This document shows positions 8,801-17,344 of a DNA stretch of 64,000 nt, one piece after another. Position 1 is the first letter of the stretch; each line of letters begins with the position of its first letter. The notes beneath the pieces were generated by a model. The model saw only the letters and a list, made by a program, of their open reading frames with translations. It was not told where the DNA came from and ran no database searches. The position numbers and the translations under genes were made by a program. The DNA comes from a virus, in the IMG/VR virus record IMGVR_UViG_3300026132_000002, positions 1-64,000 of that record. One strand, written 5' to 3'.

Positions 8801-10554
8801 TATCACCTGAAGCAGTCCAGAAGTTTCTTGAAAAGCCGTCGCGCAATTTCGATCTATACAAGAAGCTTCCCTATGATGATCTTCTCAATGTCCTTGAGAA
8901 GACAGGGCTGACTTTTGACACTCTGAAACCTCGTCTTCATCAGCTTGTGGCAATTTACTTGAGCCTAAAGCTGAAGCAGTTCTTGTTGTTTCTTCCTACT
9001 GGCACCGGCAAGAGCTTTATTATGCTTCAGGTAATGAGGTACCTGAAGATGCATCACAAGGCCAAGCGAACTCTGATCTTGGTCCCGAATGTGATTGCTG
9101 TGCCTAACTGGAAGGCCGAGTTTCACAAGATTGCTCCAGAGTTGGAGGTGGTAGGACTTGAAGGAAGCTCTGCCAAGAAATGGAAGACTCTGGAAAAGCA
9201 TGATGCCGATGCGTATATTACTAACTATGCAGGGTTGGTTTCCATGTGCTCGGTAATGGTGCCTGACCCCAAGAAGAAGCCCAAGCAGCGTTCAGACAAT
9301 GTGCAAAAAGGGGAAGGTCTGTTGGCCTTCACCCGGCGCACATTGGGAGAGGATGGAGATTGGCGTGTCATAGCTGATCTGAACAATCTGCGTGTAAATC
9401 TGGACTCCAACCGGGAACTGAAAGTCCACAAGTGGCGCACTGGCATGGTATTGCGATTGCCCCCGAAACCGCGCATGCGCCTTGTGCTTGACCGTGGATT
9501 GATCGCACGGATGGGAGAACTGTTTGATTGTGTCATCTACGATGAGTCCACGTCCCTCAAGAACCCCAAGAGTCTTACGTTCAAACTGTGTCAGCATTTC
9601 AAGGATACAGTGCCTTATCGGTATGGCTTGACCGGAACACCTTTTGGTCGTGATCCTTCCGATTTGTGGGCACAGTTCTATGTGATCGACGGTGGAGAGT
9701 CCTTGGGGTATACATGGTGGTTCTTTATGAACACCTTCTTCTCTCAGAACAAGGGTTTCTGGGGAGGGATTGAATGGAAGTTCCAGAAACGCCGCAAGAA
9801 GTATCTGCATCAGAAAGTGGGCAATCGCTCCCTGACTTATCAGCTTGAGGAATGTATTGACATTCCCGCTAAGACGGTTATCCCCATTCGGGTGCCCATG
9901 CCTGAATACCTGAAACCGTATTACAACAAGCTCAAGGATCAGCTTCGGCAGATTGCTATCGAGTCACAGAAGAATCTTCTTCCCAACAAGAATGTGTTCC
10001 TGTCGGCGCGGCAGATGACGAGTGGCTTCCTTACCTTGCGGGAGAAGGGAACCGGGGCTAAAGAGGTTATGCATTTGCCGGACAACATCAAGTTACAGGC
10101 TACGGAAATGCTGTTAGATGAGCTTGACTCAGAGAAGATGGTTATCTTCCATGACTTCAACGCTTCAGGCGATATGCTTGAGAAGCTGTTAAAGGAGAAG
10201 GGAATCGGTTATGCTCGCGTCTATGGTGAAACCAAGAATCGTGAGAAAGAGTTACTGCGGTTTCAGAAAGACCCTGCTTGCCAAGTCTTTGTCCTGAACT
10301 CCTTTGTAGGTCAGACTGCGTTGAATCTACAGATAGCCCCCTACATGCTGTTCTATGAGTCTCCCACAGGAAGTATTGCCCGGCGTCAATGCGAGGCGCG
10401 AGTATACCGTATGGGACAACGGCAGAAGACATTCATCTATGATTTGATCGTGGAAGATACAGTCGATGAGAAGATTCAGAGTTTCCTTGCGGAAGGCAAA
10501 GACCTCTATCACGAAATCATGGTTGGGAATGTGGAAGTGAAGGATGTGATCTAA
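8797..10554 (+). CDS. SNF2-type superfamily 2 helicase (UvsW role)
   Basis: 585-aa SF2 ATPase with SNF2-like motifs: PTGTGKS (67-73), ITNYAGL (motif Ia/Ib area), YDESTSLKNPKS near 248 (DEST in place of DEAH), YGLTGTPF, and the C-terminal QCEARVYRMGQRQKT motif VI. The MGQRQKT form is characteristic of SNF2 proteins rather than of T4 UvsW. A role in branch migration or fork regression alongside recombinase and resolvase is inferred from the operon. It overlaps the helicase gene by ATGA and the primase gene by TAATG. Confidence 0.85.
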   Translation: MISPEAVQKFLEKPSRNFDLYKKLPYDDLLNVLEKTGLTFDTLKPRLHQLVAIYLSLKLKQFLLFLPTGTGKSFIMLQVMRYLKMHHKAKRTLILVPNVIAVPNWKAEFHKIAPELEVVGLEGSSAKKWKTLEKHDADAYITNYAGLVSMCSVMVPDPKKKPKQRSDNVQKGEGLLAFTRRTLGEDGDWRVIADLNNLRVNLDSNRELKVHKWRTGMVLRLPPKPRMRLVLDRGLIARMGELFDCVIYDESTSLKNPKSLTFKLCQHFKDTVPYRYGLTGTPFGRDPSDLWAQFYVIDGGESLGYTWWFFMNTFFSQNKGFWGGIEWKFQKRRKKYLHQKVGNRSLTYQLEECIDIPAKTVIPIRVPMPEYLKPYYNKLKDQLRQIAIESQKNLLPNKNVFLSARQMTSGFLTLREKGTGAKEVMHLPDNIKLQATEMLLDELDSEKMVIFHDFNASGDMLEKLLKEKGIGYARVYGETKNREKELLRFQKDPACQVFVLNSFVGQTALNLQIAPYMLFYESPTGSIARRQCEARVYRMGQRQKTFIYDLIVEDTVDEKIQSFLAEGKDLYHEIMVGNVEVKDVI

Positions 10555-11561
10555 TGTTTCAGATCAAGCGATTTCTGGACGACTACTCCATTCCTTTCGT
10601 GGAAGAAGGAGCGAACGTCTCCCCCGGCAATATCAATATCAAGTGTCCCTTGTGTGGTGACGATCCTAGTGAGCATATGGGGATCAGTTTACAAGGGAAG
10701 GGGTGGGGATGTTGGCGTGACCAGTCCCATCGAGGAAAATCCTTTGCTGTGCTGATTGCCAATTTACTCCATGTACCTTATAGACGTGCGCAGGAAATTG
10801 AGAAGGAGTATTCAGGATGGGGTGCTCTGGGGGGTTTGGCAACACAGGGCAAGCGTTTGATTCCTGTGGCTTCTACTCATGAAGTGAAAAAGAACCCTCC
10901 CGTGAAGGAGCAATCCTTGCCTTCCGAGTTTGTGGACTTGTTGCCTACTCCTTTTACCCGGGGGTTTCGTATCTATCTGCACAAGCGTGGAGTGGAATAC
11001 AAGGATGCCCGGAATTATGGGTTGAAAGCAGCCTTGTCTGGCCCGTGGGGACGGCGTGTTATTTTTCCGGTATACGAGAATGGCAAGCTCATCACATGGA
11101 CCGGGCGCACGATCCTTCCCACAGAGCCGGTGCGCTACAAGGCTCAGAGCATTGAGCAGGGAGCCATCCATGCGATGCCCGAAACCTTGTGGCCCTATGA
11201 TCTGATTGCGCAAGCGCGCGGGGACAAGCTGTTGGTTTGTGAAGGGCCTCTGGACGCCCTGAAGATCAATATTGCAGGTAATCGGGCAGGCATCTATGCC
11301 GTGGCCCTTTCTACGGCAGCTATATCTAATAGACAAATCCGGTTACTGCACCAACTCTCACGGAACTTTAACGGGGTCTATTTGTCGCTCGATCAGGACA
11401 GTGCGGGACAGAAAGCCGAGCACCACATCAGAAGCTCTCTAAAGCTCTGTATGGACGTAGGTGTATTCCCGGTACCACAGGGGTACAAAGACGCCGGAGA
11501 ACTCAATACAGAACGCCTCAGGGCTTGGTTAGGGGTTGGAACTGGACGCAGGGTTCAATAA
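10554..11561 (+). CDS. DnaG-type primase (zinc finger plus Toprim)
   Basis: 335-aa primase. The N-terminal zinc site is C31-P-L-C34 with C53 and H59; the catalytic Toprim domain shows LLVCEGPLDALK (Glu motif, about 228) and LSLDQDSAG (DxD, about 279). This is the short phage form without a helicase domain, matching the separate DnaB-type gene in the operon. It is the last gene of the rightward operon; its final 44 bases overlap the end of the oppositely transcribed o-spanin gene. I see only a weak hairpin (11560-11577) and no convincing terminator there. Confidence 0.85.
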   Translation: MFQIKRFLDDYSIPFVEEGANVSPGNINIKCPLCGDDPSEHMGISLQGKGWGCWRDQSHRGKSFAVLIANLLHVPYRRAQEIEKEYSGWGALGGLATQGKRLIPVASTHEVKKNPPVKEQSLPSEFVDLLPTPFTRGFRIYLHKRGVEYKDARNYGLKAALSGPWGRRVIFPVYENGKLITWTGRTILPTEPVRYKAQSIEQGAIHAMPETLWPYDLIAQARGDKLLVCEGPLDALKINIAGNRAGIYAVALSTAAISNRQIRLLHQLSRNFNGVYLSLDQDSAGQKAEHHIRSSLKLCMDVGVFPVPQGYKDAGELNTERLRAWLGVGTGRRVQ

Positions 11562-11811
11562 GCAGCCATAACTGCTTGATTTGCCCCTCTTGTATGGCAA
11601 TCGTCTCGTCTGCCTTCTTGAGGACAATCGGTGCAGGTGTCCCCGCCGTTATGCTAGATATAGGTAACGTCTTGAGCTTTGCAGGCAGCGCACTTTCCTT
11701 GATGCATCCCTTGACTACCGGCATGTTTACCTTCTTCGGAGCCTTGGGCAATCCGGCACACCCGGCTAGTGCCACGACTGTGGTCAGGAGCAGAAAATAT
11801 TTACACATCAT
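11518..11811 (-). CDS. o-spanin (Rz1-like outer membrane lipoprotein)
   Basis: 97-aa lipoprotein with a basic start (MMCKYF), hydrophobic stretch and lipobox ending ALAGC, so mature Cys17 would be lipidated and sorted to the outer membrane. A Pro-rich segment follows, as in Rz1. It overlaps the i-spanin gene by ATGA and has AGGAGG six bases before the first ATG. It would pair with the i-spanin to fuse inner and outer membranes at lysis. At 97 aa it is longer than lambda Rz1 and encoded in tandem rather than nested. It is the last gene of the late operon and overlaps the primase gene end on the other strand. Confidence 0.8.
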   Translation of the reverse strand: MMCKYFLLLTTVVALAGCAGLPKAPKKVNMPVVKGCIKESALPAKLKTLPISSITAGTPAPIVLKKADETIAIQEGQIKQLWLLIEPCVQFQPLTKP

Positions 11812-12239
11812 TGCGGTCCTCCTGACTGAAACTCCTGAGCACGTTTGATCATTTCCTCACGGAACCAGTCAGTGGCTTTCATGCACCCCACGGGTACTGT
11901 AGTGTGCTCGATCTTGGTTATCGTCTTCTGAGTGGACTTGGCAACCTTGTCAGCTTTCTTCTCAGCTACCTTGAGCTTCTTTTGCTGCTGGTAATACTGG
12001 ACATTTAACTGTGCAATAGCCTTGTTCTGATCCTTGAGGGTGGCCGCCAGTTGGGTGTTCTGGGTGAACAGGTCTTTGTTCTTGTTGCGCAGATGAGAAT
12101 TTTCCGAGCGTAATAACCAGATATAGAAAGCCACCCCCGCAATCGCCAAAATAATCAGGGTGGCTTTCCAGTGCTTGCGAATTAGACCAAAGAGCCCTCC
12201 ACCGAATTTACCCAGAAGGCTCCACAGGATGGTCAACAT
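11808..12239 (-). CDS. i-spanin (Rz-like inner membrane protein)
   Basis: 143-aa type II membrane protein: one transmembrane segment (about residues 25-44, ATLIILAIAGVAFYIWLL) followed by a long periplasmic coiled coil rich in Lys/Gln and a short C-terminal segment. This is the i-spanin architecture. I chose ATG 12239 (MLTILWSLLGKF), which has AGAGG upstream and only a small overlap with the DUF1003 gene. It is encoded directly before the lipoprotein o-spanin, its required partner for outer membrane disruption. Confidence 0.8.
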   Translation of the reverse strand: MLTILWSLLGKFGGGLFGLIRKHWKATLIILAIAGVAFYIWLLRSENSHLRNKNKDLFTQNTQLAATLKDQNKAIAQLNVQYYQQQKKLKVAEKKADKVAKSTQKTITKIEHTTVPVGCMKATDWFREEMIKRAQEFQSGGPQ

Positions 12240-12660
12240 CTTTGGTTTCCTCTTTTTGCAACTCCAACACTTTCTCCATGAGTTCATGAAGCTTCTTGTT
12301 GTAGATTGCGTCCCTGTCGGACTGTTTGATCAAATGCTCTGTCAACTGCAAAAGTGTGGAGACCATAGTTCGCGTGGTCTCAGCAATAATGCGGTCACGT
12401 TGTGCCTGCCGATTGGCAGCGATTAAAAGAATCGGCCCTGTATATGCTGCCTGAAACGAAAGCATGAGGTTGAGCAGGATATACGGGTAAGGGTCAAAAT
12501 GGTAGCTATGAACTATCTGTACTGTATTCCATACAACCCATGAAAACAGAGCAATGCTCTGTATGATGATGAATCTCCAACTTCCTACAGTACGAGCAAT
12601 GAAGTCTGCAATTTTCTGGCCCCACGTTGCTTTGGGCATCATGGGAAAGGCATCTTTCAT
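12208..12660 (-). CDS. DUF1003-family membrane protein in lysis cassette
   Basis: 150-aa protein with the DUF1003 signature: GSWRFIIIQSIALFSWVVWN (first membrane helix), HFDPYPYILLNLMLSFQAAY (second helix after FDPYP), and RQAQRDR before a long C-terminal helix (QLTEHLIKQSDRDAIYNKK). DUF1003 proteins are bacterial inner membrane proteins of unknown role. Here the gene overlaps the i-spanin gene by 32 bases and lies in the terminal lysis cluster, where a holin would be expected. Two transmembrane helices and a charged cytoplasmic tail fit a holin-like role, but that is inference. Confidence 0.75.
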   Translation of the reverse strand: MKDAFPMMPKATWGQKIADFIARTVGSWRFIIIQSIALFSWVVWNTVQIVHSYHFDPYPYILLNLMLSFQAAYTGPILLIAANRQAQRDRIIAETTRTMVSTLLQLTEHLIKQSDRDAIYNKKLHELMEKVLELQKEETKDVDHPVEPSG

Positions 12661-12675
12661 TCCTGTCTCCGGATA

Positions 12676-13083
12676 TTAGTGAATCAAACCAGTGGCAAAA
12701 ACGAACACCCCTCCAATGACTGCTGCCAAAATGGTTATTGCGGCGATGAACAGCGTCTTGTAGACGTTACTGGCTCTTAACAATTTGTCCAGTTTAGTAG
12801 CAATAGGTAGCGGGACAGAATTTATGGCATCCTGTTCAATTCGGCGCAGTGATTCACGAATTTCCGTCCGTTCATCCTTTGCGGAGGACAAGTCGTGAGA
12901 AAAAGAAGATTCCACGCGCTTGAACTCGTCTCGAATATGAGACAACATATTGCTGTGGGTGCGCAGCGTTTCATCATGAGACGATACGAGCTTGCGCATG
13001 TCTTTGTATCGCTCATGCAGAAATTCGCACCTCTCATGCAGGAGTTCTATGGTTTCTTCAACAGCGGAAGTCTTCTCGTTCAT
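12676..13083 (-). CDS. Coiled-coil protein with C-terminal membrane anchor
   Basis: 135-aa protein: a long N-terminal coiled coil (about 1-95, rich in Glu/Arg heptads) and one C-terminal hydrophobic helix (about 110-130, LFIAAITILAAVIGGVFVFA). This matches the layout of XhlA-type hemolysin/holin accessory proteins. It lies next to DUF1003 and spanin genes, supporting a lysis role such as holin or antiholin. No family-specific motif proves this. Confidence 0.6.
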   Translation of the reverse strand: MNEKTSAVEETIELLHERCEFLHERYKDMRKLVSSHDETLRTHSNMLSHIRDEFKRVESSFSHDLSSAKDERTEIRESLRRIEQDAINSVPLPIATKLDKLLRASNVYKTLFIAAITILAAVIGGVFVFATGLIH

Positions 13084-13089
13084 AAGTCA

Positions 13090-14517
13090 TCAGTTAATTT
13101 GAAGGGGGATATGCACCCCTACCTCAATGGTAGTGCTTCCTGTATTCCCCACATTGTCTGTTACCGTACAAGTAAGATGCCACTGAGATGTATCACCAGA
13201 ATTTCCATTACAGGTGAAGGTGATGTTGATCGTATTCCCCGATTGTGAGTTAATCGTATACGTACCGGGGGCTGAACTGCTTATATGAGAAATAGCCCAA
13301 GAATAGCTATACGGTGTAACCCCTCCGGAAGCCGAAGCCGTGTAAGTATTGGTGGTGGAAGTTGTGTTGTAAGTATTGGAACCCGGTGAAATGGATACCG
13401 TGATCAATGCTTTCATGGTCGCCGAAGCTGTAGCCGAGGCACTCTGGGTCGTGGGACTGGTGCTATCGGTTACATCTACCTTGATCGTGATATCACTAGG
13501 TGTACCCCCTTGTCCGGAAAACTTGAAGGTAGCCTGATTACCACTCTGTGATTGCAATGTGGCCGATCCGGCACCACTTGTCGTAGTGGCACTCCAATTG
13601 TAGGTATACGGGGAAGTACCATTAGAGACATTGGCCGTATAGGTAACCGTATCTCCGTCTATGAGACCTGAAGAAGTAGACGGAGATACACTCACCGTCA
13701 TATAAGGTGAGAGTGAAATCGAAGCTGTAGAAGACACTACCTGAGGGTGATTGCTGCTGTCTGTTACCGTACATGTAAGCTGCAGGCTGGTAGTGCTACT
13801 TCCCTGTCCACTGTAGCTTACGGTAGTAGGATTGGAAGTAGTGGAGGACAGTGAGCCTGACCCCGGGCCACTCACAGTCTTTATAGACCACTTGTAGGTG
13901 AACGGGGAAACACCATTAGTGTGATTGGCAGTAAAGCTGTCGGACTGACCATTCTTTCGATTGGAAACACTGGAAGGGGAAATGGCAATTGCCATACGCG
14001 GTGCCAGTGTTACCGTCACATTACTGGATGCACTTTGCTGATGGGTGGAACTGTCCTTTGCCGTCACCGATACGATAACTGTACCGTTACCGGAAGAGGG
14101 CTGGTTGTTGAACTGGACTGTACAGCTATTGCCACTTTGCGAGACAATGGCTCCTGTTGAACCATTACTTCCCGTAGCAACCGACCAGTTGAAGGTGTAC
14201 GGAGATTTGGCGTTAGCTACCGTGGCTGTGAATGTAATCTTCTGCCCATTCGTAACACCCGTGGGAGCGGTGGGAGAAATGCTGACCGTCATTCCTCCTA
14301 CGGTTCCATATGCCGCGAAGAAGGTATTAAGATCAGCGCCACTTACTTCGTAGCCAGTGGCTGAAGCTGCGCTTCCATCGGACAAAGGGGAGTAGCGTTG
14401 ACTAAGGTCAACTCCCCCTACGTCATAGCCCGTGTCCGGAGCGGGGGTTTCCCAACTCTGTAACGGGTTAAAAATGCTATCGAGGTCACTTCCGCCAACC
14501 TCATATCCACTAGCCAT
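13090..14517 (-). CDS. Tail/fibre protein with four Ig-like domains
   Basis: 475-aa protein. The N-terminus has three related 15-residue units (GYEVGGSDL, GYDVGGVDL, GYEVSGADL at about 4, 30 and 55), then four successive Ig/PKD-like beta-sandwich repeats of about 100 residues, each starting VSISP or similar and containing a YTFNWS/YTYNWS-type Trp strand. Such domains decorate phage tails and fibres and can bind carbohydrates. The start overlaps the stop of the S74 fibre gene (TAATG), so the two are probably made together. Ser/Thr content is very high. Confidence 0.7.
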   Translation of the reverse strand: MASGYEVGGSDLDSIFNPLQSWETPAPDTGYDVGGVDLSQRYSPLSDGSAASATGYEVSGADLNTFFAAYGTVGGMTVSISPTAPTGVTNGQKITFTATVANAKSPYTFNWSVATGSNGSTGAIVSQSGNSCTVQFNNQPSSGNGTVIVSVTAKDSSTHQQSASSNVTVTLAPRMAIAISPSSVSNRKNGQSDSFTANHTNGVSPFTYKWSIKTVSGPGSGSLSSTTSNPTTVSYSGQGSSTTSLQLTCTVTDSSNHPQVVSSTASISLSPYMTVSVSPSTSSGLIDGDTVTYTANVSNGTSPYTYNWSATTTSGAGSATLQSQSGNQATFKFSGQGGTPSDITIKVDVTDSTSPTTQSASATASATMKALITVSISPGSNTYNTTSTTNTYTASASGGVTPYSYSWAISHISSSAPGTYTINSQSGNTINITFTCNGNSGDTSQWHLTCTVTDNVGNTGSTTIEVGVHIPLQIN

Positions 14518-15545
14518 TAGTCAAACTTCTCTTCCAGTTCTTCTACACGATCAGACAATTCCTGCACGGCCTTTACCAATACCGCGATCAAGCTGTGATA
14601 ATTCAAGGAGTAGAGATTGGTGGGGTATGCAGGCTTGTTGACTGCCTTGGCAAGTACCTTTTCTACTTCCTGTGCCACCAACCCGTATTCATGCTTCTTG
14701 GTGATATCGTGATCATATTCGACAGGACGCAGCTTCTTGACTTCCGAAAGTCCGACAGACAAATTAGTAATGTTGGACTTGATACGAGAGTCTGAAGTAT
14801 GGTTCAAGGTCCCCGTAATGGTCACATTGCCATTGATGGTTCCACCCCCGCTGCTGAAGGGAGTGTAGCCCAGAGCCGTGGTCACATCTGATGATTTTAG
14901 TGTCACGGCTCCCGAGCGTGTGTTGAAGGTTGTAACCTGCGGACCGGCCAAGGAACTGTTAGGAATGTTGAATGCGTTAGAAGATGCTTTTACCTGATGA
15001 GTCGTATCTACAGAGCCAATTGTGGTCTGCCCCGGAGCCAGTGTCACCCGGAAAAGCTCAATCGTGGTTTGATTGTCCGGCGCTGTAGTAGTCGCCGTCA
15101 CATTCAACGTATCCAGTTCCGTGTTGTACGCCTTGTAAGGCACGAACGAGGGGTCATAGTCGGGGTGGCCCGGAGGGGGGCCTACCAACAGGAACGGGTC
15201 TTGCTTAACAGTTGTAAGTTGCGCTACACAATAAGCCGTGACGCTATTACCACTGGCCGGGACCAGTGAAGAGAAATCCACATTATAGGTAGAGGTGTCA
15301 CTACCATCTGTGGTTCCATGCGCTTCGGCCAATGTTCCTGTCTGAAACAAGCAAGCAAACGGGGACGGCAGCGCACAGCTTACCGTCAGATTAGACGGAG
15401 TGAACGTAGCATCTGACGGATTGACCGTACCCGGGGTAGCCATACGCGCACCGTATAGTCCGATGCCGCTCCACATATGGGTAACGGTATCAGTCCACAG
15501 GGTGTTGTCCTGATACTGGTAGCTATAGAAGAGTTGCCTTTTCAC
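14517..15545 (-). CDS. Tail fibre with S74 self-cleaving chaperone domain
   Basis: 342-aa fibre protein ending in an intramolecular chaperone (peptidase S74) domain: SDSRIK at 251-256 holds the expected Ser/Lys dyad (five residues apart), followed by YGLVAQEVEKV and YSLNYHSLIAVLVKAVQEL, then a C-terminal coiled coil. In the family, the domain trimerises the fibre and then cuts itself off before the SDSRIK motif. Upstream, FNTRSGAVTLKSSDV is a common fibre segment. The gene is short for a complete fibre, so it may be a distal piece or a baseplate-attached short fibre. Confidence 0.85.
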   Translation of the reverse strand: MKRQLFYSYQYQDNTLWTDTVTHMWSGIGLYGARMATPGTVNPSDATFTPSNLTVSCALPSPFACLFQTGTLAEAHGTTDGSDTSTYNVDFSSLVPASGNSVTAYCVAQLTTVKQDPFLLVGPPPGHPDYDPSFVPYKAYNTELDTLNVTATTTAPDNQTTIELFRVTLAPGQTTIGSVDTTHQVKASSNAFNIPNSSLAGPQVTTFNTRSGAVTLKSSDVTTALGYTPFSSGGGTINGNVTITGTLNHTSDSRIKSNITNLSVGLSEVKKLRPVEYDHDITKKHEYGLVAQEVEKVLAKAVNKPAYPTNLYSLNYHSLIAVLVKAVQELSDRVEELEEKFD

Positions 15546-15554
15546 GGTTTATCC

Positions 15555-16187
15555 TCAAACACTCGGGAAGTTCTGTAAGCGGAATGACATTTTCACAATG
15601 GCACTGGAAGTGTGATCGGGAAGGTAAGATTCTGATTTGGTTCCTGAACCACCCAAATAAGTGCCGGTTCCGTAATTCATTCCCGTGTATTCCATTGTAG
15701 TAAGAAAGGGACCTGACTGAATAACTTGGAACGGCATAAGTGGTATTCCTGCAGGACGAACATACGCCAGTGCCGTTGCAATGTTTTTAAGGGTGGTAGA
15801 GTCAAGCGGTGAGTTGAACTGAATCTGATAGCTGACCGGGGAAGCATTCTCCGTGACCTTTACGGTTGTATCATAAATATCAGAAATGAACTTGGAGATA
15901 CCTGCGGGAGTGGAACTCCAGCACAGGAGTGTGGATTTGATTCGCTTCAGGTAGCCGGGGTCATCTTCTCCGCTTTGACGAGGAAGATTGAACATACTTC
16001 CCCACACATCCAGCCATGACCGTACAGCGTTATTGATGTTGGTCTGGTTCTGCATGGAAGCCAAACCACCCGTATAGGTGCGCAGCGCATGCAGCAACGA
16101 ATGCATGAGCATGTCGAAGTTGGGTCCGGTCCGCTTGAACGGACTCGGTAAATCCAAAAGCTGCTGAAGGGCTTCATCTACAGTCAT
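15555..16187 (-). CDS. Baseplate wedge component (gpI-like position)
   Basis: 210-aa protein immediately after baseplate J, the position of tail protein I in P2- and Mu-type baseplates. The middle contains WLDVWGSMFNLPRQSGEDD then GYLKRI and a PAGI segment, patterns common in this class of baseplate proteins that link the wedge to fibres. The C-terminus ends in beta-rich sequence. Stop/start with baseplate J overlap (ATG at 16187). Assignment rests on position and general pattern. Confidence 0.6.
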   Translation of the reverse strand: MTVDEALQQLLDLPSPFKRTGPNFDMLMHSLLHALRTYTGGLASMQNQTNINNAVRSWLDVWGSMFNLPRQSGEDDPGYLKRIKSTLLCWSSTPAGISKFISDIYDTTVKVTENASPVSYQIQFNSPLDSTTLKNIATALAYVRPAGIPLMPFQVIQSGPFLTTMEYTGMNYGTGTYLGGSGTKSESYLPDHTSSAIVKMSFRLQNFPSV

Positions 16188-17341
16188 TAGGTATTCAACG
16201 TCAGAGTGTTGAGAACAATGCGGCTACTGGTAGCCGGGGTGATGGAGGACTGTGTGGCATTGCCTGAGTCTTCCAACTGAACTGATAGGGAAGTGACCTG
16301 CGTGGAAAGAGCATTCGCTACTTGGGTATTGAGTTTGCTGTTTTCCGCAGTATCACCAAAGTTTAGCAGGGAGAAGTAATACTGCACTGCTGAGGATATC
16401 TGTGCATCTACCTGTTGCTTGGTGCTTTCCGGAGCTACAGTAGCGGTCACCGTTACATTTGCTACAGTAGGAGTCACAGCTACTACGTAATACGGAACTC
16501 CCACGGGTCGATAACCACTTTCCGTGAAGTTACTTACATCCCCGTCGAGCTTCGTCTTGACCGCAGAGATAAGCCCCGAAGTAGCTGTGCCGGTGCCGTT
16601 ATCAATGATTGCAGAAAACCCCGGCGTCTGTGATCCCACTGCCTGATCAATCCACGGCTCATAACATGTAGCATATTTAACAATTTCCGCTCCTGATGTA
16701 ACCCCAACGCAAGCCGAAGCGACAGCCGCAGGAGAAGATAAATGAAGAGCAGTGATAGTATTAGCGAAGCGAGAAGCAGTCTGTTGAGCAGTTTCTGCAT
16801 TTGCTCCCCCGGCAGTCGGGAGGGGATTGCTGACGTAGAGTGAGCTTGAAAGACCAGAAGCAATCGAAACGATGCCGGAAGCCGGGATATTGCCTGCAGA
16901 ACCTGCCTGCACTGCCTGAATATTTGCATAAACACCACTGCTGCCACTGGTGAGGGTTACATCGGAAGTCGTTTCAAACTGAATCCCACCAGAAGTCTGA
17001 ACTACGGTTCCTTGAGGAATGGGTACCGTATTAGGAGAAGCAGGCGCGTTGGGCGGAACTGCTGTGGAAAACAGGACAGTGCCTTCGGCATAGGTTGCCC
17101 CCAGAGGGGTAATGCCAAAGGCGGAATAGCACGCATTGGTGATTGCCTGAAAATTGGAGCTTTCATTCTCCGTCTGGTTGATATCAATGATGGAGGCAAT
17201 AGCTTCTGCCAAGGCTCGTATCTGGGAGCCTTCATTGAAATCTGTGAGCACTCCGGACTGTGCAGCCAAGATTGCTGAAAGCTGCGCAGCAATAGCAGCA
17301 GTCGTAGGAGGCGAAGGAGTGGTAATATCGTATGTTGACAT
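16187..17341 (-). CDS. Baseplate J-like protein
   Basis: 384-aa baseplate wedge protein. Visible family features are an N-terminal helical region with VLTDFNEGSQIRALAEAIAS, a GTxV beta region (VPIPQGTVVQTSGGIQF), the AGSAGNIPASGIV segment characteristic of gpJ/gp6 relatives, and GANAETAQQTASRF before the C-terminal half. It would form the wedge ring around the hub and trigger sheath contraction. Neighbours are the gp25-like and gpI-like proteins, the expected wedge partners. Confidence 0.85.
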   Translation of the reverse strand: MSTYDITTPSPPTTAAIAAQLSAILAAQSGVLTDFNEGSQIRALAEAIASIIDINQTENESSNFQAITNACYSAFGITPLGATYAEGTVLFSTAVPPNAPASPNTVPIPQGTVVQTSGGIQFETTSDVTLTSGSSGVYANIQAVQAGSAGNIPASGIVSIASGLSSSLYVSNPLPTAGGANAETAQQTASRFANTITALHLSSPAAVASACVGVTSGAEIVKYATCYEPWIDQAVGSQTPGFSAIIDNGTGTATSGLISAVKTKLDGDVSNFTESGYRPVGVPYYVVAVTPTVANVTVTATVAPESTKQQVDAQISSAVQYYFSLLNFGDTAENSKLNTQVANALSTQVTSLSVQLEDSGNATQSSITPATSSRIVLNTLTLNT

Positions 17342-17344
17342 GGG

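Noticed and set aside
9292-9810. 172-codon minus-strand ORF in the SNF2 gene
   Set aside because: Antisense to a helicase with all motifs present.
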